Shown here: positions 45,190-57,485 of the stretch, in pieces
Layout: each line of letters starts with the position of its first letter
How positions within the stretch are numbered: the first letter of the stretch is position 1
NCBI GenBank assembly: GCA_011037195.1
Contig: JAAEAF010006545.1
Coordinates: forward strand, 1 to 64,000
Reading direction: 5' to 3'
Source of the DNA: Triatoma infestans
Lineage: Eukaryota; Arthropoda; Insecta; Hemiptera; Reduviidae
Length of the DNA stretch: 64,000 bases
Translations under genes and position numbers: made by a program
The notes under the pieces: generated by a model
The model's database searches: none
Told to the model about the DNA's origin: nothing
Seen by the model: the letters and a program-made list of their open reading frames with translations, nothing else

Positions 45190-45870
45190 CACTTTGTTAA
45201 ATATTCGTTGGGCCCGAAATGCAGCGTCACTGGTGTTGAAAGCTTCGGCGATTCCAGTGGGGCACCGAGCCAACCCTAACGCCCACATCGTGGGGGCTGG
45301 GCAACGTGGCACCTAGGTTTTTCCGGTGTCACGGCTAACTAGGACAATAGCGGGTCAACGATTACCCTTCGTTGGCTTCCTATTCTTCATCACCATTCTC
45401 TTACTTCCCACCTCACCTCATCCTGCCTTTCTGTCCGGCTCAATCCTACGGTGTTATGCGATCCGTGCCTATAGAATGGTTAGTCGCGGAGCCTCTGGGA
45501 TACCAGGCGCCCTTCCAGAAAATGCAGCCTTACCAGGAGGTCATTGCGGGGCTCTCACCGGGTGGACTTACCTCCCCAGCTTCTCGTGGGAACAACATGA
45601 AAAGCACGAAAAAATCTGATAAACAAGGATCATCGGCTCCCAATCCCAAGATCACATCACAACTAGTACGGGGATCCATTTAGGTTAAATCCCTGGGCGA
45701 GGTTGACCAAATGTCGGATGACGACATACGCAGAGCCCGCCTATCAGGCTCGTCCATACGTACTTTGGTCAAGCGAGGCCATACGTACCATCATCATGAT
45801 ACGTGCTGATGGATACATTAAATCTGTCAGCAGTATCTCGGAAGCCAGCTGCTTCGTGACCAACAAACCA
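45190..45870 (+). mobile_element. GC-rich 5' region of a non-LTR retrotransposon (inferred)
   Basis: A sharply GC-richer block (GGGGCACCGAGCCAACCC..., GTCACGGCTAACTAGGAC) opens two overlapping frames (45326-45619 and 45372-45683), the latter Pro/Ser-rich then basic. Such blocks are typical of LINE 5' UTRs with the start of a Gag-like ORF1, but no zinc knuckle or other domain is visible. Unrecognised otherwise. Confidence 0.35.
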
Positions 45871-47800
45871 TAAAAAAATTACTATTTATTGAAATGCCCC
45901 TAATTTTCCATTCCCGCCAGACTGGTAATGAAAATATTCCGAATTTTGAAACTGTTCTGTAACGTGCCTGCCAATTCTGAAATGCTCAATTAATTCAGTT
46001 TCATTATACCTCGGCACGGTATTTCAAAATAATTTTCATTTTTGGGTCTTTTCCTTTCGACCACAAATTTGCACTATTATACTCTTGTAATGCAACGCTG
46101 GAAGGGATATTATCTGTATTGCTAGAAGACTAGCTTAAATCTGACATCTGTAAGAAATTAGTTTCATTAAAAATGGTTAGATATAGCGAATAACAACTAG
46201 ACACTGAGTTCGGCAAATAAATTATGAGATATCTATTCGTATACATTTAAAGGACTGTCTGAAATAGCACAGAACAGCAAATAGTTCTAAGTGGTTATAT
46301 CCACAAACAGGTTACTAGTTCCTGTTAATTGATCATTACATTCGTTTATTTTTATAGATAGGCCACTTATTGTTGATCGTTTGGTGCTACTCGTCCCTCA
46401 ATGACTCGACCACGATCAGCCATATTTCCAAACCATTTTGCTATTTGCCTTCTCGTACTTTAAAGATCATCTGAAATTGGACTTCTTTCTTTTACTTATC
46501 TTGTTCGTAATTATTGTTACGCTTTTGGAATTTGCACTCGACTAAAAAATTTAAAAATAATTTTGAAACTAAAGCACGCTTTTAGAAATTTCAAGAAATT
46601 CGTGAAGAAATTCATTGAATTTACCCAATAACTATTTATATAAAAAAAAATATATCAAAACCAACAATTCAAATGTTAATATGTCTTTAACGAGAAGGCT
46701 AAGTTTCGTCTGACGGGGCCATTTTTTGTAGGACATATACGTTGTTGTAATCACATGAGTTCCTAGCAATGGAGAAATTTGCGCACATCAAAAGGTAACA
46801 TGTTCAATTATTGATGGAACAAATCTGATAAATATAAGTTTCAATTTTATATATGAGTAAATATAGTAAATAATTTTTGATACTAATAATATGAAGGGGT
46901 GAGTGAAGACTTGTGTTGCAGAGGTAGGATTTTTTTGATACTCATATTGCCTCGTTAGGGGGCTTGGCATAACTGGTTCTCGTTAGACACTCAAGTCTCA
47001 ACTTATGACCGTGTATGCTAATGAACTAAGTTAAGGTATGCCAAATATAGTGAACCCTGGAAAAGCAGTTGCTCCATCAGTAAATAACCAAGTGAGACTA
47101 ACGGAAGGTATTTCTATCAACGACTCAAATAGAAGCTTAATAGCGATCGATTCTATCACAGCAGTGTGGAAAGCTACCACACTAAACTTCCCGGAGAAAA
47201 TATCATAGCAAATATAGAATTAAAAATGGGTCTTAGTCCCTGCGTGCCTTCGAAGGCTATAATGGGCTGGTGAGAATCCCCGGGTAAAATTTAGATTATG
47301 TCCATGTGGTAAATAGTATGTACTTACATGGGAATAATTTCACGAAATGATATACTCTAAATGTTTCATTTCTGTCTTCATTATTAAGAATGTGTAAAGA
47401 AAAACAACTCCTAATAGCAATTGCACAATTCATTATAATTTTTAGGACATAACATGCGTAACAGCAAAGATATGAGCTATTTCAATTTATCTTCAAAGGG
47501 AAGATGGATAGGCAAGCAAGGATGATGAACCTATGGACTTTGCAGCATCTTAAAATGAAAATTATTTATATATAATAAAATATATACTTAATATATACTT
47601 TGTACTTTATTTACTTTATTTATATGTACGTATAAAATATACTTATATATAATTAAAGAAAAATACTATGGAACTGTATCGAGCCGCTGTTAGCATGGTT
47701 CAGATTGCTTTGATGATAGACAACGTCCGAAACGACAACAGTAGAAGAGAAGAAGAAGAATACAAAGTGTCTTCATAAAAATAAACAAATAATAACAATC
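45871..47800. other. Mostly AT-rich spacer, nothing recognised
   Basis: About 47030-47280 is less AT-rich (GTGAACCCTGGAAAAGCAG..., GCGTGCCTTCGAAGG) and may be a repeat, but shows no domain. Confidence 0.4.
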
Positions 47801-47804
47801 AGTC

Positions 47805-47905
47805 TGGAAAAAGACATGCAAAATACGGATAGAGTGGATCAACGGACTTCCTGGGATCAAAGAGAATGAGGTAGTGGATATCTTGGCAAAAAAAAATCTC
47901 TTGTT
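47805..47905 (+). pseudogene. Short LINE RNase H fragment
   Basis: Reads KIRIEWINGLPGIKENEVVDILAKK, recognisable as the 'W.PGH.GI.GNE.AD.LAK' signature with the His lost. About 30 codons only. Confidence 0.5.
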
Positions 47906-48124
47906 AAGATTTTAATAGTACTCTGAAGTGTCTTTAGAAAATATTTTAATTCTCAAAGTATATTCATGCTGTAATTATTATACCATTAAAATTATGGCCT
48001 AAACCATTTTAAATTCGTAGAACTAAAAGTTAAGTTTGCTTTTAGGTATTAGACTGTAACCTGAATTAATTAAAGTTGATCAAACTTTTTAAAACTTAAA
48101 ACTTTTAAGTTTTTTAGCGCTGAT

Positions 48125-48350
48125 TTTGTAAGTATTGTATGTGTGTGTATGGATAGAATAACTCATGGTATCTGCATGGGCAAATATGGGAACCAATAGG
48201 AAAATTTCGACCCGTCATCCGGAAGTGCGTCTGCTAGTTTTACTCATTAATTTCCAAAATGGCTACAAACATTTTCTTTGAACTTAGCACATTGTTCAGT
48301 AGTTGATACATACTGCTTTTGTTTAAAAGATTTTTTATCTGGAAATTTTA
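48125..48350 (-). repeat. Older HINE-like fragment adjoining copy 5
   Basis: The complement carries AACTAGCAGACGCACTTCCGG and the CCAAAATGGC/CATTTTCTTTG module. It sits directly against copy 5, suggesting insertion into, or tandem growth from, an older copy. Confidence 0.5.
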
Positions 48351-48352
48351 TT

Positions 48353-49353
48353 ACTTTCTCTTACTCCTACTAAGAGAAGTATTGTAATCGTGTCAAATTT
48401 TCGATATCGAGTTTTCACCGGAAATATCAGTTTTGAGGTCCCCTCAGTCCAAAAAAGTGGTTTTTAGCAAATGGTGTGTGTGTGTATATCTGAACAGCAT
48501 AGCTCAAAAACGGAAAACCGTACAATGATGAAACTTGATATTCCGTTCAGGTATCACCATGGCATCTGACAATGGGTCATCTGTCAAAATTCCTCAACCG
48601 AAAGTACCATTTTACTTGTTTTTTTTTTACTTTTTTGCGATTTTCTCAAAAATGGCTCCAACGATTTTCTTTAAACTTGGTATATCAACTACACATACAA
48701 AGAGCTACAACTTTTATTTAAAACAATTCTCTGAAAAAATTCATTTAAGGGCAGTTATGGTGGGAGGGGGTGGGGTTAGGTTTTCGTCTAAAGTGCTATT
48801 TCAGTTTATTAAACAATTCTATCATCTAAATAATGTTAATTACAATTAAATATGTTGTTGAAATTCTGAGTTTGATAAAAATCGGATGACCGGAAGTGCA
48901 TTTACTTTACCATTTTACTAAATGATTTTTTTTCCACTTTTTCGCGATTTTCTCAAAAATGGTTCCGACGATTTTCTTTAAACTTTGTATATCAAGAGCT
49001 CTACATCTTTCGTTTTAAAACATTTTTTTAGGAAAATTCATTTAATGGCACTTTTAGAGGAAGGGGCGGGGTTACGTTTTTCTCTAAAGTGCTATCGTAG
49101 TTGATTTTGCAATTCTATCTTCCAAACAAAATTAATTAGAAAATCAATGGATGGCCAAAATTCAGAGTTTCAAGGAAATTAATTAACCGGAAGTGCGCTT
49201 TTACTGAACGGTTTTTTTCCGTTTTCGTCATATTTGAATTAATTTGGTACACAAACTATAAAATTAGTCAATTATAATTTTGAGAACTGGAGTAAGAGAA
49301 AGTTGTGTGTGAGTGTTTCACACCAGAATTTTTTTTTTTTTTTTTTTTTTTTT
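48353..49353 (-). repeat. HINE-like modular repeat, copy 5 (complete, reverse)
   Basis: Starts ACTTTCTCTTACTCCTACTAAGAG (5' subterminal repeat plus a CTCTTA/TAAGAG hairpin), runs through (GT)n, CCGGAAGTG-containing modules, and ends GGAGTAAGAGAAAGTTGTGTG, hairpin GTGTGAG..TTTCACAC, CAGAATT and a T-run (49331-49353). TTATTAC words flank it at 48348 and 49357, possibly by chance. Confidence 0.85.
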
Positions 49354-50754
49354 GGATTATTACAGATGTTGCAACGCTAAACTTTCTTCTAATGTATTGA
49401 TTCAATAGAATGCATAGGCTTATTGTTTATGTAATATTAAAGGGTATTAAATGCATTCTTTATTCTCGCTTCTTATTCTAGCAATTACATACCAAATACG
49501 TTTTTGAATTTTATGGGGGTTTCTTCGAAAACAGGTTTCTGTCAGTGATTCACACAGATTTTTAGTGTTAAATATTAAGTGAGAAAAATACACAGCATAT
49601 CATACATAGATGCTGATTCCAGAGACTATAGTAAAATCTATTATTAATTATTATTAATGAATTATTGAAGTTTAAACTAATCAATTTTATAGATTACAAT
49701 ATAAAAAAAAATAACCAAATGCAAATAAACTGAAATCTATAATTAGTTGGTTATAAAGTGATACAGCATCACTGTCCATATTTGTATTCAAAGTCTGCAC
49801 AACCAGAAAGCATTAATCGGCACGTGATGTGAATGGTGTTCTAATAGCCAGACATCCACATCTTTTTCAGTTTAATAACATTTTTTCCTTTTTTGTTTTT
49901 TGTTTTTTTTTTACTTCTCTATTAGCAATAATAGCCTGAAATAAATTTATTCCTTTATATATTTGGCTAATTTTAATAATTTGATGATATGGGGATGTCA
50001 ATGGTGTTTCTTTCAATTTTCTACCTGCCACTTATAATAGACGCGCGGAGGTGTCATATCCAAGGTAAATAACAGATTTCGCTTAATACGAACTACTGCC
50101 TCTATCTGCTAATTCTGTACAATCTGTTACACTTCAGGGCAATTTCTAAACATGCTTAGTTTTTTGCTTCTTCATTCTCTACGTCCTTAACTATTTAACT
50201 TATTTCGATTAACAAATTCAATTTTGGAACTTCCCATATCAAACTTACTAGATCGAATGTAATGAAAGTATTTCTATAAGATTTTAACGGCCCCACATTC
50301 ATTATTTTGTGTTATCTTCACAAATTATAATCTATTTATATTTACCTATATTTCATGACAGCTAAATCCTGTCTGTTAACTAAGTTTTCTCTTAAATTGT
50401 ATAGCTTTACTGTATAGTAAACTACCTGCTCTGAAGCTTAAAGACACAACTGAGCGCCCGCATTCTTTCTTCGCATAAAAAGGTTGTAGTTAGGTTGAAA
50501 GTACCAGATTTCTTAGAAAAAGTTCTCATTAAAAGCGTTAGGTTAGAAAATTATTTAGTATTCAACTTGCTGACATTTGTTAAAGTTCAATAAAGTTCGT
50601 TCAGTTGTTTAAAATTATCTACCGATTTTATAATAAGGTAATGAATGTTTAAAAACAAAACAAAAAAAAAACATGAAAATACCTGTGTTTGACTTTAACG
50701 CTGGTGAATATAAATTATATTAAAAAATTTGGCATTTATTTTGTCCGTAAAAGA
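49354..50754. other. AT-rich spacer, nothing recognised
   Basis: No supported feature. Confidence 0.45.
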
Positions 50755-51160
50755 ATCCTGGTGTGATGGATGTAAGAAATTATATCTATTTTATTTAAAG
50801 AAAATAATCAAAATTATGAGAAAATGCAAGCTCATTCGCAAAAAGGGTACATCAGGTAGAAGAGTACAGTTATTGGAAAAGTTCATCAACCTTGATAGCA
50901 TTGTACTACCCCCTTCTTCACACAGGGGAGGAATTGAACGAACAATCAGAAGACATTCCTTCAAAGGAGAGTTAGGTTGTAGACACCGTAGCAGAACACT
51001 TGTTTTTCGCTCTCTCTAGCATCAGTGCATATTAATAAGTTTATAATATCTTGCAAATAACTTGTAGTTATTATTTTAATAGAATATACTTCTCTCTTAA
51101 ACATATATACTGAAACCGCTCGTGCTACTACAACCATACAACACATCCACGCCAATTACA
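50755..51160 (+). repeat. Dispersed repeat shared with 43925-44365
   Basis: Second copy of the CDGCKK-encoding repeat. Here it lies in a 96-codon frame (50729-51019) with a basic stretch (MRKCKLIRKKGTSGRR). Function unknown. Confidence 0.55.
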
Positions 51161-52464
51161 TTTCACTGGTTTTTGATCTCACAGGATTTCAAACAATTGC
51201 AAGAATAATTATTATACGAAACACAGTAGTATATTATACAATATCTTATACTAACATGTAAACGCGCTACTGCGTTACATTTCCGGTCTTAGCTTTGAAT
51301 TTTTTGCTCGCAAAAAAAAAATGTTCAATTTAACCAGAAAAGCGATCAAATACAGGCTGCATCCATATTTATATATTTTATTTTACATTAACATGATTAA
51401 TAATTAGAACCAAAATTGTAATATTAAAACATATTTTTCAATTATCTTAAAAATATTTGTAATTGGAGAAGCTCATTGTTTCTGAGAAATGACACTCCAT
51501 TAACATAGAAGTATTTTTTATCTTGAATCGGCTTACCGCCAAAAGTTGTGATGACAAAAAAAAACAACAAAATCTTCACTCTAATGAGTAGTTCTAGAAA
51601 ACTATAAAACGCCACAAGATCAAAATTAATTAAGAAGACAGGAAGGATTGAGTCAGCTGTTTGATTGGGCAGTTTTTCTGAATATTTTAATAAATAGTGG
51701 TTTAATAATAATTAATGGGTTTTGGGTAAAAAATTGGTACATATTCTTCATCATGTCATCTTTTCAATTTTAGCCGTAAAATTTAAGAGTTGAAACTTGT
51801 CATGAAATGCAATTGGTTTGTTTGTTTAATGAATTATCATTCAGAAATTTTAATTTTTAAATACCACTAATATTTTTATTTTTTATTTTTTTTCAAATAA
51901 AAAGAAAGTATAAATTTTATATTTTAAAGTTAAATTCGAACACATACAAACATGAATACAAAAACTACGACAAAGATATGATAGAAATGTGTGACGTACA
52001 AAACTTTTTGCTAAAAAGTAAACAAATTAACAAATTTAGATTTTTGTTTGGGATTATTAACCAATTAAGATAATAAAAATAATAATAATCATAGCAATAG
52101 TAACAATAATAAATGTGTAATTTAAAATGATTTAAAATTCCTATAATTTAACATCATAAACTATTGAAATAAGTAATAATGATTTCTTTCTTTCAAATTA
52201 TTGTGAGAGGATTTAATATAATAACTGCAATAAATAAAGATTGAGCAGCAATTCAGAAAGTTTATTTTATTTCTAGAAATTTTATCGGGAAACGATCTAA
52301 TTTATTTACCAACGGAACTCAAAAGACTTAATATACAAGAGAATTCTTAAACCAGTTATGGACCTTACGTATCGTAGGATTCAGCCAAACCGACAAACAT
52401 ACGTTATTCGGTCAGATTCTTGATTCTCCTTACTATGTCACAAACCTAACTCTTCATAATGACC
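51161..52464. other. AT-rich spacer, nothing recognised
   Basis: No supported feature. Confidence 0.45.
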
Positions 52465-52695
52465 TCAACATTGCTTTCGTACAACATCAGGCCAAAATAA
52501 AATATCACATATTCCATCCTGCTCCCTCTCATATACAAATCCCTTTTTGCTCAGTCCCTCCCCTGTACTACTAACGCTGACAATCCACCCCTCCCCGTCT
52601 GAACCGCCAGTGGTTCCGAACTTTTCTTGGGGACTGATCATTAATAAGGTGATCCCGTAGGGAATGCTATCGCTGGGTACCTTGTCTCCTCCCAC
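52465..52695 (-). CDS. Unidentified 76-codon frame in a GC-richer patch
   Basis: A Gly-rich minus-strand frame (MGGDKVPSDSIPYG..., LSKKGFVYEREQDGICDI). Its composition differs from the flanks. No domain recognised; could be a LINE fragment or an isolated exon. Low support. Confidence 0.2.
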   Translation of the reverse strand: MGGDKVPSDSIPYGITLLMISPQEKFGTTGGSDGEGWIVSVSSTGEGLSKKGFVYEREQDGICDILFWPDVVRKQC

Positions 52696-52864
52696 TCCTG
52701 AAGTTTTATCTTATAACTTACTTACTTATTTGGATATCTGCATGCTGATTGTAAATTATTGGATCAAGAAAACAAAAATTTTCAAAAATCAGAAGTTTCT
52801 CAAATGAAAGTTTGATTTAATTTGTGGAAATTTAATGTTGAGAAATAAAAGTTTACATCTATAA

Positions 52865-53044
52865 TTGTTGTGGTTGGGTCTGTATAGCTGGAAAGCATCA
52901 GAGATATTTTCCATGTGATAGCCAGCTTCTTTTTATGGTCATCGACCCGGTTTCGAGAGTTCGCCTATCATCAGGATGTTTTGTCAAAACAGTGTTAAAT
53001 AACAAAGAGACTTGCACATAGCAAATTTAGTGGATACCCTCATA
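52865..53044 (-). repeat. Hammerhead-type repeat, copy D (single arm)
   Basis: A 180-bp single-arm copy flanked by a perfect 13-bp duplication TTTACATCTATAA (52852-52864 and 53045-53057). The 3' end (complement of TTGTTGTGG) is at the left. The minus strand holds CTGATGA (52974-52968), a weakened stem II, GAAA (52954-52951), CCGGGTC and GATGACC. This shows that single-unit copies insert with the same duplication size as palindromic ones. Confidence 0.85.
52940..52980 (-). ncRNA. Hammerhead-like core (copy D)
   Basis: CUGAUGA and GAAA are both invariant-correct; stem I CATC/GATG; stem III ACC/GGU around a single G. Stem II has mismatches (AGGC/TCTC), so folding is doubtful. Confidence 0.5.
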
Positions 53045-53057
53045 TTTACATCTATAA

Positions 53058-54714
53058 CTCTCATATTATAATAATAATAGCTGGATATTTACAAAACTAA
53101 TGATGTCTGTCTGCAATTGGTTGTGTTTGTTCAAAACAATGCGTATTCAGCATTGCTGTCTTGTTGGAAAAAAGACTCTTGTCTATTTATTGAAGCAGAA
53201 TAGTAAAATAGCATATAGTAAGCGTTTGGATTATGTAATAAAATGCTCCAAATATTGACCAATCATCGCGTTGCTCAAAATGAATCATTCCTAATGATTT
53301 TAATTCCCTAGAAAAGATATGTAGCTGCGTCCCATTGTTTAGTTAGATACATATTATATTGAAACCATTTTCATTAGTGTGCTAATTTGTTTTGTGAAAG
53401 ACTAAAATTACTAGAGTTTTCAAAAGAGTCTGCCTGTCCTCCTTCGGATGGCGGTATATGGCAGAATGAGACTCTGCTAACTGAAGTTTTTTAAAGTTAT
53501 ATACTTGTTTCATTAAGGGTGTCCGTTTCTAATAAACTATATTAAATATTTTGTAAACCAAGCAATGTTTCCTCCAGTTCATTCATTTTCTAAGCGCCAT
53601 CAAAAACGCTTAAGACTTTTATAGAAATAATGGTTCTGATGCCACCCCAAAGTTAAAAAAAACTTAATAGTAAAGCTCATATGTTTGTTTATAACAAACA
53701 GAAAAGCACAAACAGAATGAAAAAGTTTTGCGATTTTTAAACTTTTGCATTGTAACATAATTTGTAAACTGGACAAATTGAAACAATTCGAAAAACCACA
53801 ATTTATATGAAATTCATGCAAATAGCAGGGGAACAATTTGCTAAATAAAGTTCATGTTTATGTTTCATGACAATAATTATTAATAAGAACGGAAGTTAAA
53901 AAATAATGATTTGCGTAAAATAAAAAATAAAAATACAGAACCTGATATATATAAAAAAATAGCCGTTAGACAGTTTTGATTAATTATAGTGATTAGGAGG
54001 AATGGATAATGAAATATTTAAGAAGTAAGTGTGTGGTATGTGTTGTGGCAAGTTCTTCTAGACAGGAACTTGTCATTCAGAAGCCAGTGCATGACACAAC
54101 CAGTCTACTCTTCACACTTATTTAAATTCATTTTAATTTCACGAAATTTAACTGTGTCATTGTTTGTATTCATCAAATATTTTTTTTTTTTTTTTTTTTG
54201 AGGTAATTACTTACCTCATACTTCTGTAAGTGTTAAGATCTTGTCAAATATTTGGAATTGATTTTACACAGGAAATATTTGTTTTGAACCATTCAGGTGA
54301 TCCTCAAATTGATTTTAGCGAATTATTCAATAAACAGCTAAAAACAACTAAATACAACTATTTCTCGAATGAAAACAAACCTAAAAGGAAGTTTGTGGTG
54401 ATATTTCTATAACTTGTGTAAAATTTTAGAAAATTCATTGCACTGATCAGTGCTAATATCATTAAAACGAATTTAAAACTCTTTCTCGACGAGGAGATTG
54501 CCCATTGCCTCGTCTCTACCACTGCCAGGTCTTTACTCCCCATCCTGTTTTCTTAACTCCCTACTCAATGCCATCCTTAAAACAACTCACTTCCCTATAC
54601 TTTGGAAATTTTCTTCAATCCGCATTGTGCGGAAAGGTTAACGTCCAAAAATTAAAACTGGAATGAAGACCTGGGAGATAACATAAATATCAACGAGAAA
54701 TAACACTAAAAAAG
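53058..54714. other. AT-rich spacer, nothing recognised
   Basis: A T-run is at 54180-54199; no supported gene. Confidence 0.45.
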
Positions 54715-54715
54715 A

Positions 54716-54946
54716 AAAAAACCTATGGCGCAACAGCCCATGAAGGGCCAAGCTTGCCAGAGACGGCGATTTGAATAGAGGGACGTGTGGGCGTGTCCCA
54801 TGCCGTTTAGTTCCGGCCTACTAACTGTAGCTTTCCACTTTTTATCACGATGCTGGGTCAACATCGACTTTGCCCTCATGGGAATCGAACCCTGAATTCT
54901 CGCACGAAAAACGAATACACTAGCAATTAGGCCAACGCTTGAGAAC
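54716..54946 (-). repeat. tRNA-derived SINE type B
   Basis: Minus strand from about 54946: GCGTTGGCCTAATTGCTAGTG contains a perfect A box (TGGCCTAATTG), followed about 40 bp on by a perfect B box in CAGGGTTCGATTCCCATGAGG. The body runs to CTTCATGGGCTGTTGCGCCA. Different head and tail from SINE type A. No cloverleaf with paired acceptor, so not a tRNA gene. Confidence 0.7.
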
Positions 54947-55800
54947 AACACTCAAATAAACTTCTATTTAATCAGATGTTGAGTCACCAATGTTCACAAT
55001 ACAGTAATATTTTAAACGCTCCGCTCAGAGCATAGAGCAGAATAGGCTTGATGCTATCTGCAACCCAATCGGAAGCAATTATGGAGAAAATACAGCAAGC
55101 CAGTATGAATACAAAAACCTCCAGCTTTCATGCCAAGCGGACGGACCCTATGGTCGGACAGCTAGTCCCATGTCCCAAGAAGTTGGGTGTCAATTTCCAG
55201 CTCGGAGGACCATCAGGAATAACCAGAATAATGAAGATTAAATACAAATTAGCCAAACAGTCACAACTGAAGACAAATGGACACAAAATAGAAGTCAAGA
55301 TTACGTCTTCACAGTGAAGGATCGAATTACACAACGAAATAGTTGTTGATAGAAAAAAGAATGAATAGTTTAATATAACTAAACCTGGATCAAATGGTGT
55401 GAAAGATGCATGCGTCTGCAGGGGTTGTCGACGTACCAGGCGTTACAGCTATTCTCGTATAAAAAATGGGCTTCAGTTCTGTAATGAAGAAGCGCTATTA
55501 GTAAACAAAAAACTCAAGCTAATCAGCTTAAAGTGGTTACAAGAAACTGAAACAGTAAAATACCGAAATAAGTCGGTTTGGGTGAGGGAAGCTGAAAACT
55601 AATAGAAAGTTTAACACACTGGCACAAATAAAGGGTGCCCAATAAATGGCAAGAATATGAATTGCACAGTATTTACGAAATATAATAAAATACCTGGCGT
55701 AATCCCTGGTTTTAGCCTGATAGTAAGTGAAGAGCCTGTTACTAGTCAAGTTTCTGAATTTAACCACTCTGAACAAAAAGCCTTGCCATGGTGTACATGG
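54947..55800. other. Moderate-GC region with unrecognised frames
   Basis: Plus-strand frames at 55048-55317 and 55399-55602 may be decayed upstream parts of the Jockey element that follows, but no RT motif can be seen in them. Confidence 0.3.
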
Positions 55801-56480
55801 TGAAATTGCAACACTTGAAAGTTCGTTATCTAGGTTTCAATCTGGACAAACGACTAACCTGAAATCCCCATACTCAATTAAAAAGAACTGAACTCAATAA
55901 CAGACACAAAATAAAAATAAAAAACTAGATAAACGTTCGAAACTTACATTACTTAAGAAATGACAACTATATTATTTAGTATTAGCTCCTATTCGGGTTT
56001 ACAGAATCGAACTATATAGACAGCCAGATATTTAAACTTTTATCGCACTCAATCCCTTCAACCCGTAATCCTACGCACCATAGTCAATGCTCCCAGCTAC
56101 GTTTCCAATCAAACTATCTATAACTACCTTAAAATTCCTCTTCGTTTCTGTGATAGCCAAGTCCCTTTATCTAAAGTTCAATTCCCAACTATCCTCTCAT
56201 TCAAATCCACTATTCCAAGAGCTTTAAACTACAACTCTCCCCTTTAACCCATCACGAAGTCTGAAGCGTCGATGACCTCGCGATCATCTGCTTATTAATC
56301 AACTGCCTTGTAGGACAGTCGTGAGACCACAATCTTAATGTTTATATTACGTTCATGTAGATCAGGTCATTTTGCCTGCGGCCTTCAGCCAACGCACACA
56401 TTATTCAGATGCTATCTGTACTTATTGCATATAATATTACGCAGTTGTAAAAAAAAATCAATAAAAATGTTTAAAAAAAA
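55801..56480 (+). pseudogene. Jockey-type LINE: RT C-terminus and 3' UTR with A-tail
   Basis: VRYLGFNLDKRLT (about 55815-55855) is the post-catalytic RT block. Then come a KLDKRSKLTL stretch, an IELYRQPDI region and LRTIVNAPSYVSNQTIYNYLKIP (about 56070-56135), the closing block of Jockey RT, in shifting frames. After about 56250 a 3' UTR runs to CAATAAAAATGTTT and an A-tail at 56471-56480. Same superfamily as the nested element at 31.1-31.7 kb, but older. Confidence 0.75.
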
Positions 56481-57057
56481 AAACTACTTCCAGCATCAGA
56501 TCGATCAAAACAAAAAAATTGCCTGAGAAAATTTTGTTTTTCTAAAAATGCATTATTAGGAATAAGATACTAAAAAATAAAAGACAAAATAATTATTCAT
56601 AATAATCATTTCAGGACACACAAAAAAATTAAATACTTAAACTGAAGTTAATATCTACTTTTAACTTAATAGAAAAACGCAGCAGAATGGCTATAATTAT
56701 AGAGTTCATTAACATAGATATGACGAAAGAAAGAATTGCTCTGCCCAGTATTTTTTTGGTGGTGGATTCATCATAGAATCCATGATTATATTTCCTGATT
56801 CTTGAGGTCCTAAACTCCGCCCCAAAAAATTCTTCGTTTTGCATGTTTAATAAAGACTACCTTCTATTAATTATAATAGTCATCATTTAAATTTAATATT
56901 TAAAGTTGTCATTTACAAATTGTTAACTTTAGTAGCAATAGTAATGTGTGAAGTTTATTGAAATTGTTAATTGCAGAAACTAATGCAGTCAAATACGTAA
57001 TAATAAATAAACAATATGTCACAACCAATAACAAGTATCACACTACACAATAGCAGT
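56481..57057. other. AT-rich spacer, nothing recognised
   Basis: No supported feature. Confidence 0.45.
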
Positions 57058-57059
57058 GT

Positions 57060-57233
57060 ATAAATTGAATTTGCTCTGTGCAAGTCTGTGTTATCACACT
57101 GTCTGACAAACACATCCGGAAGATGGGCAAACACCCGAAACCAGTCGATGACCACACAAAATGAAGCAGCAGGCTACTACGGAAAATGTCTCTGATGCTT
57201 TCCAGCTCTGCGGGAAGCAACCACCACAACAAA
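57060..57233 (+). repeat. Hammerhead-type repeat, copy E (single arm)
   Basis: Shares TTGAATTTGCTCTGTGCAAG, ...ATCACACTGTCTGACAAA and the 3' end TGATGCTTTCCAGCTCTGC...ACCACAACAAA with the other copies. Core reads CATC, CGGAAGA (one change from CUGANGA), stem II GGGCAAACACCC, GAAA, CCAGTC, GATGACC. Stem II differs from GGGCGAACGCCC by paired changes in the loop-closing region. No target duplication found. Confidence 0.78.
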
Positions 57234-57294
57234 TACGTCTGTTCATTCTCCTATTGGTGAGAGAAATTATTGTGATCACGGCAAATTTTTAAAA

Positions 57295-57485
57295 CTGAAT
57301 TGAAAAATTCCGGTTAGCCGGAAGTACGACTTGATAGAATTGTTTTTTTTTTTTTTTTTTTTTTTAGAGATTTTCTCATAAACATTTCAAACATTATTCC
57401 GGGAAAATTGATTTCAGGGGGATTCTGGTGGTGGGGACACAATCAGTTGATTTCAGTTTTAACTTCCACTACATGCTTTATTGGT
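57295..57485 (-). repeat. HINE-like fragment (reverse)
   Basis: Contains GGTTAGCCGGAAGTACGACTT, a T-run, TTAGAGATTTTCTCA and GGGAAAATTGATTTCAGGGGG: one module of the repeat in reverse. Confidence 0.55.

Noticed and set aside
54706..54951. 81-codon minus-strand frame
   Set aside because: It coincides with SINE type B and reads through the tRNA-like head.
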